This document shows positions 10,429 through 20,385 of a stretch of DNA of 64,000 nt, in pieces (position 1 is the first letter of the stretch; each line of letters opens with the position of its first letter). Made by a program: the position numbers and the translations under genes. Source of the DNA: Zingiber officinale (Eukaryota; Streptophyta; Magnoliopsida; Zingiberales; Zingiberaceae); the NCBI RefSeq assembly GCF_018446385.1, contig NC_055996.1:48034365-48098364 (forward strand). The letters run 5' to 3'. Below the pieces are notes generated by a model that saw only the letters and a list, made by a program, of their open reading frames with translations, was not told the DNA's origin and did not search any database.

Positions 10429-12219
10429 ATGCAATTCCAAGATGGGCTTGGATTTGACACAAGGGTGGCTCCACCATACACTTCCACGAGTTTTGATTCT
10501 TGGAAATCAAGAATCGAAAACTTTCTTATGGTGGAGATAGAGCAATGGTTTGCTCTAATGGAAGGCTTCAAAGCTCCAACGAACTCCAAGGGCAAGCTTC
10601 TAAAGAAAAGCAGATGGAGCTCGGAGCAAATTCAAAGGGGCGAGGCAAATGACAAAGTGACCAAGCTTTTGGTCAACGTATTGCCTAGCCACATCTTGGC
10701 TCAAATTGGAGAATTCGAAGATGCCAAGGAGCTATGGAGAAAATTGGCCAAGCTTCATGAAGAGATCCCCTCCACTGTACAAGATCATGAAGAATCCAGA
10801 GAGGGTGACTCTTTGGAGCAAGACCAAGAGGAGGATTCCGAGGTTGAGAGATGCTCAACCTCCGAAGAAGAGGAAATCCAAGAAGCTTCATCCTCAAGGG
10901 AATGCAACGAAGGGAACAAGGAGGGAGCATACTCCTTGTTTCATATTCAAGATGATGAAGCCTCCACCTCTAGGATTGAGGGGGAGCAATCCTTGGTGAC
11001 ACCGGATCAAGAAGAAGGAGAAGCTTCTACATCCGGGTCAAGAGAAGAAGAGGAGGAAGAAGCTTCTACCTCCACAAGTCAAGAAAAATCAAATGGAGGA
11101 GAATCAAGGTCCGATCAAGAGGAAGCTTCTACCTCCGGATCCAAAGAAAAAGATGTCATCCCTACAAGCAAAGGTATAAATATTTCAATTAATAATAAAA
11201 ATCATATTATATGCTTTGAATGTAGGGAACATGGGCACTACAAGAGCAAGTGCCCTAAATTAGCCAAGAAGAAGGGCCAAGTGGCACAAAAGGGCAAGGT
11301 GAAGCCCAAGGAGGCCATCCCCAACACAAAGAAGAGCAAGGAGCATATTATATGTTTCTCTTGCAATCAAAAGGGGCATTATCGTAGTCAATACCCCAAG
11401 GGGAAGAAGAGGGTCAAGGCTCAAGGAGGCACTAGTCAAGGGGGAGCCTCCAAGGTAAAGAAGAAGGTAACATTTATTGAGCATACTCCTTTACATTATG
11501 GTAAAAAGCATGATAGGTCTAACTTTTATCATTTTAATGCAATTTACCATAAGAATAGAAAGCATGAGGGCTTTAAGGAAAAGCATGTGGCCCTACATGC
11601 TAAGACTATCACTCCTAGGGTTAGGAATGTAGGTAAAAGTCTAGGCAATAACTCTAAGGATTTTAGATACAAGCCGAGAAACCAAAATGCTCATGGACTT
11701 AATGAAAAATCAAATTCTAAGGATTTAATGATAGAAAATCAAGTCTTGAGATCAAGACTTGATAAAATGGAAAAGACCCTAAAAAGGATGGAAAATATCC
11801 TAAAAGGGCAAAATGAGCAAAACCTAGGGCTAGGAAAGTCAAAGCCATCAAATAGCCATAGAGGTTTGGGATACAAACCAAAGGCTAAGAAGGATGTGCC
11901 TAGTTATCATAGGGTTCCATATAGTTATGGAACAAATCCTAGGTTTAGTGGTCAGGTCAAGAATACTAGGGAAGCCATCCCTAAGAGTATTATTGCAACC
12001 AAAGTGACTAAGACTTCTAAGAAGTCTAAGAAAGTCACTAACAAGGTCACAAGGGAGGCTATCCCTAGGGTTGACCTAGAAAATGTGACCAAGGCTTCTA
12101 AGAAGCCCAACAAGGTCACTAGGAAAGTATCTAGGGAAGTTATCCCTAGTGAGTACCTAGAGCATCCAAGGAGCACCAATAGGTGTTGGGTTCCTAGGAG
12201 CATCTTCTCTACCCCATAA
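10429..12219 (+). CDS. gag: Gag polyprotein of Gag-only Sirevirus-like element (596 aa)
   Basis: This is the structural protein that would assemble particles around element RNA. I chose the ATG at 10,429 (MQFQDGLGFD); the frame is open a little further upstream but without an ATG. The N-terminal ~130 residues match the copia Gag layout (SFDSWKSRIENFL, DAKELWRKLAKLHE). Then comes an acidic, Ser/Thr-rich region with repeated EASTS motifs (about residues 125-245). Next is a CCHC knuckle (CFECREHGHYKSKC, about residue 262) and a second knuckle whose final Cys is Tyr (CFSCNQKGHYRSQY, about 309). A coiled coil follows (about 430-465), then a basic C-terminus ending CWVPRSIFSTP. The ORF is uninterrupted, which suggests recent function. 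It stops with no protease downstream. Confidence 0.85.
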   Translation: MQFQDGLGFDTRVAPPYTSTSFDSWKSRIENFLMVEIEQWFALMEGFKAPTNSKGKLLKKSRWSSEQIQRGEANDKVTKLLVNVLPSHILAQIGEFEDAKELWRKLAKLHEEIPSTVQDHEESREGDSLEQDQEEDSEVERCSTSEEEEIQEASSSRECNEGNKEGAYSLFHIQDDEASTSRIEGEQSLVTPDQEEGEASTSGSREEEEEEASTSTSQEKSNGGESRSDQEEASTSGSKEKDVIPTSKGINISINNKNHIICFECREHGHYKSKCPKLAKKKGQVAQKGKVKPKEAIPNTKKSKEHIICFSCNQKGHYRSQYPKGKKRVKAQGGTSQGGASKVKKKVTFIEHTPLHYGKKHDRSNFYHFNAIYHKNRKHEGFKEKHVALHAKTITPRVRNVGKSLGNNSKDFRYKPRNQNAHGLNEKSNSKDLMIENQVLRSRLDKMEKTLKRMENILKGQNEQNLGLGKSKPSNSHRGLGYKPKAKKDVPSYHRVPYSYGTNPRFSGQVKNTREAIPKSIIATKVTKTSKKSKKVTNKVTREAIPRVDLENVTKASKKPNKVTRKVSREVIPSEYLEHPRSTNRCWVPRSIFSTP

Positions 12220-14555
12220 ATGGGTTAGAGAGTGTCAACTCCAATTAGAAGGGTAGTTAACCCAACTTTGAGGAAATTGACACTCAAGGAGCATTTTCAA
12301 GGTTTTTGTTAACCTTTGAAAATGAAATGGAACTATTATTTACTCCTTGAAAGAGTAAAATGTGCCTAGTGGTGAAAATTTGATTTTAATCTTAAAAGGC
12401 ACATATTGGGAAATTCATAAGAGCTACCAAGTTGGGATTTTGGTATGTTCTTAGGAAATTTAAGGCAATCCGGGCCTTAACTTTAAAATGCTACTCTTGT
12501 GGAAAAATGAAATATGCCAACATTTGAGGAATATGCTTAATTTCAATTGGCATAAATTAATCAAGGGAATTAGAAATGCCAATTTAGGTTTTGGCGTTTT
12601 CTTGACGCACTTAAGGGCAATCTAGGTTTAAGTTGTAAGTTTAGCTAAGGTTTTAAGGATACTTAGATAGTTAATCTAGGTATATTTTATTTATGCTAAA
12701 TCTTGCCATGATTGTTTGCCCATCATATGCCATGACATCATGTCTACTTTTGCATTCATGACTTATTATGAAAATACAAAATACCATGTCATGACATTCA
12801 TACATCATGTAGTTATAGGATATTTTCTTTTGAAAATTATTTCCTTTTGATGTATGCCATAACATTATCATGCATTAGTTTAATTCCTTGTAATTAAGGA
12901 CAAAAGGCATTTAACAACACTTATTAACAAGTGACATCCTAGGTGGGTGTCTAATATCTCCAAAATGCCTAGATAGATATGCATGATCCCTAGATTAGGG
13001 CAAAAACCAAAATCTCTACATCTCACAAAGACCTATAAGATGACTTGTATGTGTTTTAGTGCACATTAGATACAAGTGAGATGTTAGGAAGATGAACAAA
13101 ACTCAAGATGTTGATTTAGTGCATTCTTTTGAGTTTTAGGTTCATCAAAACACATAGTTATGTGTTTTCCCATCATTGGGAAAGCTAATGTACAAGTCAT
13201 GTGCATTATGCCCAAGGAACATGATGGGATATTGGTTTTGAAAATGTTTTTAAAATGTTTTTGGAAAACCTTGGTGAAGACTATCTTTTGATAGTAATCA
13301 CCATTGAATAGTTAGACACAAACTTGAAGAAAACGCTAAAGTTTTTGCAAGTTCTCAAGTTTGTGTCAATCTTTGAAAATATGAAGTATTTTCATATAAA
13401 ACTATTTTTCCTTGATAGTATATACCCTAAACAAAGTCTACACAAAATTTCATGATTTTTGGATTTTTGTAGAATTTTCTAGGGGTTTCTGAAGTTGACT
13501 GAAATGGAATTTCAGCAACTATCAGAGCTCTGATCGATCCATGGATCGATTGGAGTGCCTGAATCGATCCGTGGATCGATTCAGAAGGCATTTCCCGTGA
13601 GCAGAAGCTCGCTGGATCGATCAGCCGATCGATCCAGGGTGTCTGAATCGATCAGTGGATCGATTCAGAGAGGTTCAATCGATTGGAACCCAACTCCAAT
13701 CGATCCAAGTTGCTGATTTTGGCTGGGAATGCCTGATTTCAGCATCTTTGAACCGATTTTAGTCTAGGTAACCATTCCAAACCCATAAAATACATTTGTA
13801 TACATAAAAAGGGTGTTTTCATGTGAAAACAAGGATGGATTGGTTAAGGAAGGCTAAGCTGAAGTTTAGGTTGAGGTTTGTTTCAAATTTTGAATATTTG
13901 AACCTCAAAACTTCTAAATCTGGGTTTCCTAAAGGTTTAGGGATTCCAAGTCATTGTTGGTGCAATGACAGAAGTTATCACCATGTCTTTAGGGGGAGGG
14001 ACTCTTTAAAGACATGAAAATTATTTTTCATGAACCTTGGAAGGTGGTTAACCTTCTGTTGTGAACTTGCTCAAGGTTGAGCATTTAAACTTGAAATGGG
14101 GATAAATGGGGAGTGGATATCCTCATCATTTCAAGTGGCAACTCAAGTGGTTGAAAATGCTCAAGGTTGGGTATTTGTCAACATTGAGGGAGAAGTTAAG
14201 GATAATGAAGGGTATGGGACCTTCAATATTGAGTTGATCACAATGAGTGAAATTGTGATCACGATGAGCAACTCTTCAGGGGGAGAGTCTTCAACAAATG
14301 GAGTTGTTGAAGTGTGCCCAAAATTGGAGCATGGGTTGATGTGTTTTATTAGTAGGGGGTTGATGTGTGCCAATAGGGGGAGAATGAAAGGAAGTAAGTT
14401 AGGTTTTCATTACCTAGAGGGAGTTTGCCCTCTTAGGGGGAGAATGAAAAGCTTAATTTATGGGTTCATTACCTAGTGGCATGAAGAAGGAGGCTATAGG
14501 ATTAGCCTAACTTACATGTGGGATTGTAAGTGCTATTGTGGTATTGTCAAACATC
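12220..14555 (+). other. Non-coding interior of Gag-only element, with internal palindromes
   Basis: No Pol motif is visible in any frame. Only short open stretches exist, such as 14,096-14,476, with no recognisable domain. A second group of GATCGATC palindromes lies at about 13,525-13,710, outside the LTRs. Toward the right end, purine tracts of AGGGGGAG type repeat. Confidence 0.7.
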
Positions 14556-14569
14556 AAAAAGGGGGAGAT
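13991..14569 (+). promoter_or_regulatory. Multiple polypurine tracts ahead of the 3' LTR
   Basis: AGGGGGAG-type tracts occur at 13,991, 14,278, 14,375 and 14,435. The functional tract AAAAAGGGGGAGAT (14,556-14,569) abuts the 3' LTR at 14,570. The tract next to the LTR would prime plus-strand DNA. Several extra tracts are, as I recall, a Sirevirus trait. Confidence 0.75.
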
Positions 14570-16322
14570 TGTTGGTGCAATATCCCTCAGGTCAAGGTTG
14601 ACCTGGTTAACCAAGCTGAGTCTTGGTTTGGGTTTAGATGTTTGACAATAAGATACTGATTGAAGGAGAGTCAAGTAGGTCAAGGTTGACCGGTTACTTG
14701 ACTGGAAATCCTGGTGAGTGAAGCCAGGTGAAAGTCCTGACTGGGATGTTAGGCAGAAGGAAATCCTGGTGAGTGAAGCCAGGTGAAAGTCCTAGTGAGT
14801 GAAGCTAGGCAGATGGAAATCCTGGTGAGTGAAGCCAGGTGAAAGTCCTAGTGAGTGAAGCTAGGCAGAAGGAAATCCTGGTGAGTGAAGCCAGGTGAAA
14901 GTCCTAGTGAGTGAAGCTAGGCAGATGGAAAACCCTAGTGAGTGAAGCTAGGTGAAAGTCCTAGTGAGTGAAGCTAGGCAGATGGAAAGTCCTAGTGAGT
15001 GAAGCTAGGCAGGTGGAAAGTCCTAGTGAGTGAAGCTAGGCAGATGGAAAGTCCTAGTGAGTGAAGCTAGGCAGATGGAAAACCCTAGTGAGTGAAACTA
15101 AGTGAAAGTCCTGGTGAGTGAAGCCAGGCAAGGGAAAATCCAGATGGATCAAGGATGATCGGACATCTGGTATTGGGAAGTCCAAGTAGGTCAAGGGAGT
15201 GACTGGATACTTGGCAAGGAAGGAAATCCAGATGGGTCAAGGTTGACCAGACATCTGGTGGAAGTCCAAGTAGGTCAAAGGATTGGCTGGATACTTGGCA
15301 AGGAAGGAAATCCAGATGGATCAAGGATGATCGGACATCTGGTGTTGGGAAGTCCAAGTAGGTCAAGGGAGTGACCGGATACTTGGCACGACGAGTAAAA
15401 GTCCAAGTGGGTCAAAGGGATTGACCGGACACTTGGTGGGGAGTCCTGGCAGGTCAAGGGAGTGACCAGATGCTAGGCATGATGTACCAACAGGTCAAGG
15501 TTGACCGGATGTTGGTTAGGGAGGTATGGGACTTGGTTTTGGGCAAAAACCAAGTTCTGGATCGATCCGTGGATCGATCCAGGCTCTGGATCGATCAGTG
15601 GATCGATCCAGATTCTTCCCAGCGAACAGAGAGCTTCTGGATCGATCCGTGGATCGATCCAGAGGTCCTGATCGATCGGGACGATGCGTCGCGCGATTCG
15701 CGCGATAAGCGCTGGATCGATCCGTGGATCGATCCAGGCGCTCTGGATCGATCCGTGGATCGATCCAAAGCCTCCCCGATCGATTCGGAACATTTGAATC
15801 GATCGGGATCCGACCGTTGGCGTCGTTTATAGCTGCAGGCGTGCGATGGTTGCGGTATCACTTCTTGACCGATTCATTCCAGCTCTTCACCAGCTTCTCC
15901 ACAGCTCTCTACAAGCACGTGATCGCCAGTTCTTGAAGGTTCTTGGAGGCTTTCCAAGTCAAGAGGCGGATCCATTGCAAGAGGAAGAAGTTAGGGTTAG
16001 GGTTTTCACTGCATTTCTTGTAAGCTTTTACTTAATCTTTACTACCCTTTCTTCTTCTTGTACTGAGAGTCTTGTAGGGCTTCTCCGCCCTCGGTAGTTA
16101 CCGAAAAGGAGTGTTTCATAGTGGAGGGTGCGTGCGTGGTGTGGATCCTTGGATTAGTCACCTCCTTTGGAGGTGGATACCAAGTAAAATCCTAGTGTTA
16201 GCGTGATTGTATTTGTTTCTGTATTTTCCGCTGCATATCCTTGAAGAAACAAGCAACGCCAAGCGACGAGCACGCGACGAGCTATTCACCCCCCCCCCCT
16301 CTAGCTACTTTTGGTCCTAACA
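14570..16322 (+). repeat. 3' LTR of the Gag-only element
   Basis: It has the same start, end and sub-structure as the 5' LTR. It is 49 bp shorter overall. Differences lie mainly in the hairpin array and in the GATCGATC cluster (15,555-15,810), where whole palindrome halves are gained or lost relative to the 5' LTR. Confidence 0.93.
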
Positions 16323-16456
16323 ATTCCAATATTTCTTTTCTAACATAGGCTCCTCAACAACCGGATGCAGAGCAATGTGGTTTTTATATCATGCGATATA
16401 TGAAAGATATAATTGAAAATTTTGGAGTTGACCACAAGGATTCACTTCCAGCAATG

Positions 16457-17303
16457 GTAATAATACAATATCTTCCATTTTACATATAAGCCCTAAAGAT
16501 AATTTGTTGCATTTTCCAACACTGTTTCAGTATCATAATTGATACAAACTCATTGATTTTGATTGATTATGAACGTCTCTTAGCTTTTGAGATCTTGCTG
16601 CTGCTATGCTTTTCCCCTGGTGCTTGATGTGTTTCTATGTTACAATGATTTTTTTGTGAACAACCGAATGCTTTTCCCCTGGTGATTTTGATAATTTCTA
16701 TGCTTTCCCCCTGGTACTTGCTATGATTTTTTTGATACAAACCGGATGCTATGCTTTTGTTACAATGATTTTTTTGTGCTAAATTGCATATGTAAATGTG
16801 TATCGGTGTGTATGCGGATGCGCGCAATTATCCTTCAATGAATTAAGCATTATGAACAATAGTCTTCCACAACAGCCTTTAAAAACTCAGTATTCTATTT
16901 TATTTGATACATGTACATATTTGTTTTAGTTATTTGACATATGGTGGATTATTGGGTCCTGATCATGAATTAACTTTGTATAAAGTATTGTAGATTATCT
17001 TTGTTGCAAGTATCAATTAGAAAGGGACTTTCTTTGGTTTAGATATTTTGCATTCCAAATTTAGTTTATTGGTAGTTCTCAACCCAAAATCAGATCACTG
17101 AAAAGCTTTCAAAATGCTTGATTTCTAGCTTTCAAAATTGCATCTTTAGACTAGCCTCGTTAGAGCTAGAGCAGATATTTGGAAAATAAGTAAATCAATC
17201 AAAATTGCATCTTTACCATTTCCAGCTTTTAAAATGGCATCTTTACCATTTCCAGTTTTCAAAATTGCATTTTTACTAATATATTATTTATGTGTTTTTA
17301 CAG
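16457..17303 (+). other. Intron of the CACTA ULP1-like gene
   Basis: This lies between the Cys-bearing exon (ends 16,456) and the last exon (17,304). It contains locally repeated CTTTTCCCCTGGTG and TTGCATCTTTACCATTTCCAG motifs. No coding was recognised. Confidence 0.55.
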
Positions 17304-17384
17304 TTTACAAATCTCAAGTACTCCAGAGTTTAAATTGATGAAGTGCGGTACAAGTGGGCTGAATGCATGCTAGATTACATTTGA

Positions 17385-17968
17385 AGTGCGGTTCTACCTT
17401 GATGTGTTGTTAAAAGAATGTTCTATCTTGATTTTGATATCTATTAGCTAGCTTTTGATGTAAAAAGAATGTTTGGGTATTTTATGGATACTGTTGTAAG
17501 AAGATTATTTATATAATTTGTGAATATTTGTGTATTTTATGGATACTGTTGAATGAAGAATATTTGTGTAATTTGTGAATATTTGTGTTTTTTTTTATTA
17601 ATGTCGGTTTTTCATTGTTTCGGAAATCAAATTTGTGCTGTTAAAAAAATACCCATATTACATCGGTTTTCCACCGCTGCAAAACCAGTGTTATTAACTA
17701 ATATTACATCGGTCATATACCGCTGCCAAAACTGGTGTTATTAACATACAATATTACATCGGTTTTACACCGTTGATGAACGGTGTCGTTAAGTGATACT
17801 ACACCGGTTAATAACCGATTCGAAAACCGGTGTCGTTAAGTGATACTACACCGATTTTAACCCGATGTTTAAAATGGCAGACCTTTTACATCGGCTTCAT
17901 AGACATCGGTCGAAAATGTAATAGACACCGGTGGAAAACCGATGTCTATGAGGGTTTTTGTTGTAGTG
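17385..17968 (+). repeat. 3' end and right subterminal repeats plus TIR of inner CACTA
   Basis: Between about 17,590 and 17,968, motifs of ACACCGGTTT, GGTGTCGTTAAGTGATACT and ATAGACATCGG type alternate in both orientations, ending in the inverted terminal repeat and GTAGTG. These mirror the left end and are candidate TnpA-binding repeats. Confidence 0.8.
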
Positions 17969-18005
17969 ATATGAACTTGAATTATTAATATGAAAAAATA
18001 CTTAC

Positions 18006-18067
18006 GAGTCCCTGACAATTCTAAGAACCTTATAGCCACGGGGTGCTACAGGCTGCTGCTCTGCCAT
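18006..18067 (-). pseudogene. Exon 1 of outer CACTA TnpA-like gene
   Basis: On the minus strand an ATG at 18,067 opens MAEQQPVAPRGYKVLRIV and ends at a GTAAG donor (18,005-18,001). The intron that follows contains the inner CACTA; the acceptor is at 836-837. The start is typical of this gene class, and downstream exons are decayed. Confidence 0.65.
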
Positions 18068-18199
18068 AATGATATCTAAAAAATAACATTGCAACACATC
18101 ATAATAAGGTTTAAAAACATGATAATATAAATACAAAATAATATGGAAGCATAACTTGATGAATAATAATGTTAATATTTAATTATCATTAACATATAA

Positions 18200-19814
18200 C
18201 TAATCAACATTAATAGTTTCGATGTCCTCATCGCTAGATGAGCTTAGTTCAACTTCACCCTCACTATTGGACATCTCTCCATCATCTATCTCTTCGTAAG
18301 TGACATTACCATCTACAAGTAATTGAGAAGTATATTGGAGTTGTAAATCAACTGAATGTCTCTCGACTTCATCATTTTGAAATGCATCATGATTTTGATC
18401 AGTAACTGTGTTAGGCAACTCTATGGTCGAGCGAGGCTTGATTCGACAAACATATAACCATTCACTAGATCTTTTTCTCTTCATAGGATATTCAAGATAA
18501 AAAAAACTTAACCCGCTCATATCCCGAAAATAAAAGGTTCAAACTTGTTTAATCTTTTATTTACATTAACCTCAACTAAATTATAATTTGGATGTATTCT
18601 GGTACCTATTCTTGGGGTCGGATCATACCATGAACATTTGAACAATACATACCTCTTTATAGGCAATGCAGGATATTCAATCTCTATGATTTCGTCAAGT
18701 ATACCATAGTAATCAAACTTAGTGTTATTATCGTCCATAGATCCTTTGACGCAAACATCAGAATTATAGGTTAATCTCTGTAAATCTCGTTGTGCCATAT
18801 AGAATTTAAAGCCATTAACATAGTAACCAGAGTACACCTTTATTTTACGGAGGGGTCCTGATGCAATATTCATTATTCTATCATCTTTCACATTTGATAT
18901 TCTACGGCCTCGTACCTATAAAAATAGTTAACTTATAAATTAGGACACTTCTTAATAGACATGAACTAAAAAATTTCACAAATTCTCTAACTTACATATA
19001 TTTGAAACCATAATGTAAATTCGGTTTCTAACTTTGCAGTTACCTCACTTGCACCAATCGATGAATTTTGTAGATATAATTGTTGTTCGTATAAGCTGAG
19101 AAAGAAGGTAATTATATAAAAATTAGGATATCAAGAAAAATAATTAAAGGATTGATAAATATTTGATTAGAGAAGTTAACTTACTTTATGTATGGTTTGA
19201 CCTCTTCACAATTTAAGAGTATGTATATTCTTGCAGCATGATATTCTTTTTCAGTTAATCATTTAGAACGCGATGCATCCATTGACTTACCATGAAACTT
19301 GAAAATAGAAATCATCGCTGGGTCTATTGGCTGGCGAGCATCATCAGAATTTCTAGGACACTTGCGATGTCTTGTCTGCACACTATCAACAAAATAATAG
19401 GAGCAAAAAGAAGATGCTTCTTCAACTAGATAAGCATTGCATATTGACCCCTCAACTCTTGCTTTGTTACAAATATTATTTTTTAATTTCCTCAAAAATC
19501 ATTCGAATGGATACATCCATCTGTACTGTACAAGACATGCTAATTATGCCTCGTATGGTAAATGTACTAGTAGATGTTCCATTGAATAAAAAAAACTAGG
19601 TGGAAATATGCACTCCAGCTTACATAATATGGCACGAATGTTTGTTTCTAGTCGAAGCATATCATCCATCATAATACACCTCGCTGTCAAATCTCTAAAA
19701 AATAGACTCAATTCAGTGAGTGTTTGCCAAACATTTTGAGGAAATAAGTCATGAAAAGCTAGTGGAATAAGTCTTTGCATGAATACATGACAGTCATGAC
19801 TTTTCAATCCAGAC
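18200..19814 (-). pseudogene. Outer CACTA TNPD-like transposase, C-terminal part
   Basis: Reading leftward from 19,814: GLKSHDCHVFMQRLIPLAF (start of DUF4218), CIFPPSFF and an HLLVHL-type segment, a stretch to 19,259 with EEASSFC, then an intron-like gap (about 18,900-19,258). A DUF4216-like segment follows (18,891-18,517; YYGILDEIIEIEYP, FKCSWYD), then an acidic Ser-rich C-terminus ending near 18,200. Frames change between pieces, so decay is clear. The upstream half lies at 37,037-38,045, displaced by the LTR element at 19,815-37,031. Confidence 0.8.
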
Positions 19815-20227
19815 TGTTGGATCGAAAGCACTAGAGGGGGGGGGGGATGAATAGCGCTCGTGGCTATTTCATTTTTTGAAATATCGGAATCGTAAAATTA
19901 AGTAACGCAGCGGAAAAAGTAAAGCAAGCACAGAACGACACAGGGAGTTTACTTCGTTCGGAGCCTGGGACGACTCCTACTCGAAGGCCCGCGATCCTTG
20001 ATCGCTTTCCGTGGGCAACAACTATAAGCTCGTAAAATATTACAACTGGAGTACAGTAGAGATTGCAATTATGTAAAGCTAAAACTAATACCGACAACGA
20101 AAGATCGAAGAGTCTGAGCTTCGGGTAGCACTTCAAGGTCGTCTCGATGACATCACTTCACAGAAGAAAGCTTAGAATGTCTTTTTTTTGTTTCAGCTGC
20201 TCCCTCGACCCTCTTTTTATATGACAT

Positions 20228-20385
20228 TCCGGGCGCCTGGATCCCTTCCGGGCGCCTGGAGTGTGACGTGGCCAACCAACCAGGATGCTCCACGTGGCGA
20301 AGTCACGGCAGGGATAAAACTTGGTCCCGGGCGCCCGGATCCATCCCGGGAGCCCGGACCCATCCCGGGCGCCCGGACCACCTTT
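20228..20385 (-). promoter_or_regulatory. GC-rich palindrome cluster upstream of TATA in the 3' LTR
   Basis: Repeated units of CCGGGCGCCCGG and GGGCGCCTGGA occur just upstream, in minus-strand sense, of the TATA-like box. The sequence differs from the GATCGATC cluster of the other family but the position is the same. Regulatory role is inferred. Confidence 0.55.

Larger units (their letters stand above)
8495..16322 (+). mobile_element. Gag-only LTR retrotransposon, Ty1/copia Sirevirus-like, non-autonomous
   Basis: The element has two closely similar LTRs (8,495-10,296, 1,802 bp; 14,570-16,322, 1,753 bp) starting TGTTGG and ending CTAACA, a tRNA-Met-type primer site, a single Gag gene, a 2.3 kb non-coding tail with several polypurine tracts, and 5-bp duplications. 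No protease, integrase or reverse transcriptase can be read in the 4.3 kb interior, so it must borrow enzymes from another element; this is the TR-GAG layout. Lineage is inferred from the Gag C-terminal motifs (GLGYKPK, CWVPR), multiple polypurine tracts and palindrome-rich LTRs. LTR differences seen are mostly copy-number changes in internal repeats, suggesting a fairly recent insertion. Confidence 0.92.
5548..17384 (+). pseudogene. TnpA-like (Transposase_24) plus ULP1 cysteine-protease fusion gene of inner CACTA, interrupted and damaged
   Basis: Twelve exons with GT/AG borders can be traced: 5,548-5,913; 5,994-6,202; 6,275-6,367; 6,456-6,572; 6,660-7,106; 7,210-7,464; 7,554-7,798; 7,884-8,083; 8,176-8,283; 8,374-8,443; 16,349-16,456; 17,304-17,384. 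The N-terminal half resembles plant Transposase_24 (SANTKWRQYKTHLTRTF; REDWGSFVINRMSEDF). A coiled, charged segment follows (about 6,830-6,960). The C-terminal half is a C48/ULP1-like peptidase: His in FHWILTI, Asp in LLDPLSHR, and the Gln/Cys pair in AEQCGFYIMRY. Breaks seen are a frameshift near 6,096-6,103, stops in the eighth exon, and TAA at 17,331-17,333. The intron between the Asp exon and the Cys exon holds the LTR element. What such transposon-borne proteases do is not known to me. Confidence 0.75.
877..17968 (+). mobile_element. Inner CACTA (En/Spm) transposon, complete, 17.1 kb including a nested LTR element
   Basis: Both ends start with CACTACAACAAAAACC on the appropriate strand. 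The inverted repeat is perfect for 28 bases and is flanked by ATA duplications. Inside, in order, are a left subterminal repeat region, a TNPD-like transposase gene (1,989-5,369), a TnpA-like/ULP1 fusion gene (5,548-17,384) and a right subterminal repeat region. An LTR element of 7,828 bp at 8,495-16,322 is nested; without it and its duplicated 5 bp, the CACTA would be about 9.26 kb. It sits in the first intron of the outer element's TnpA-like gene. The transposase carries stops and a frameshift, so this copy is probably not autonomous, although its ends look mobilisable. Confidence 0.95.

Noticed and set aside
14096..14476. A second gene in the Gag-only element interior
   Set aside because: The frame is 126 codons, lies across the polypurine tracts and has no domain; both strands are open there.
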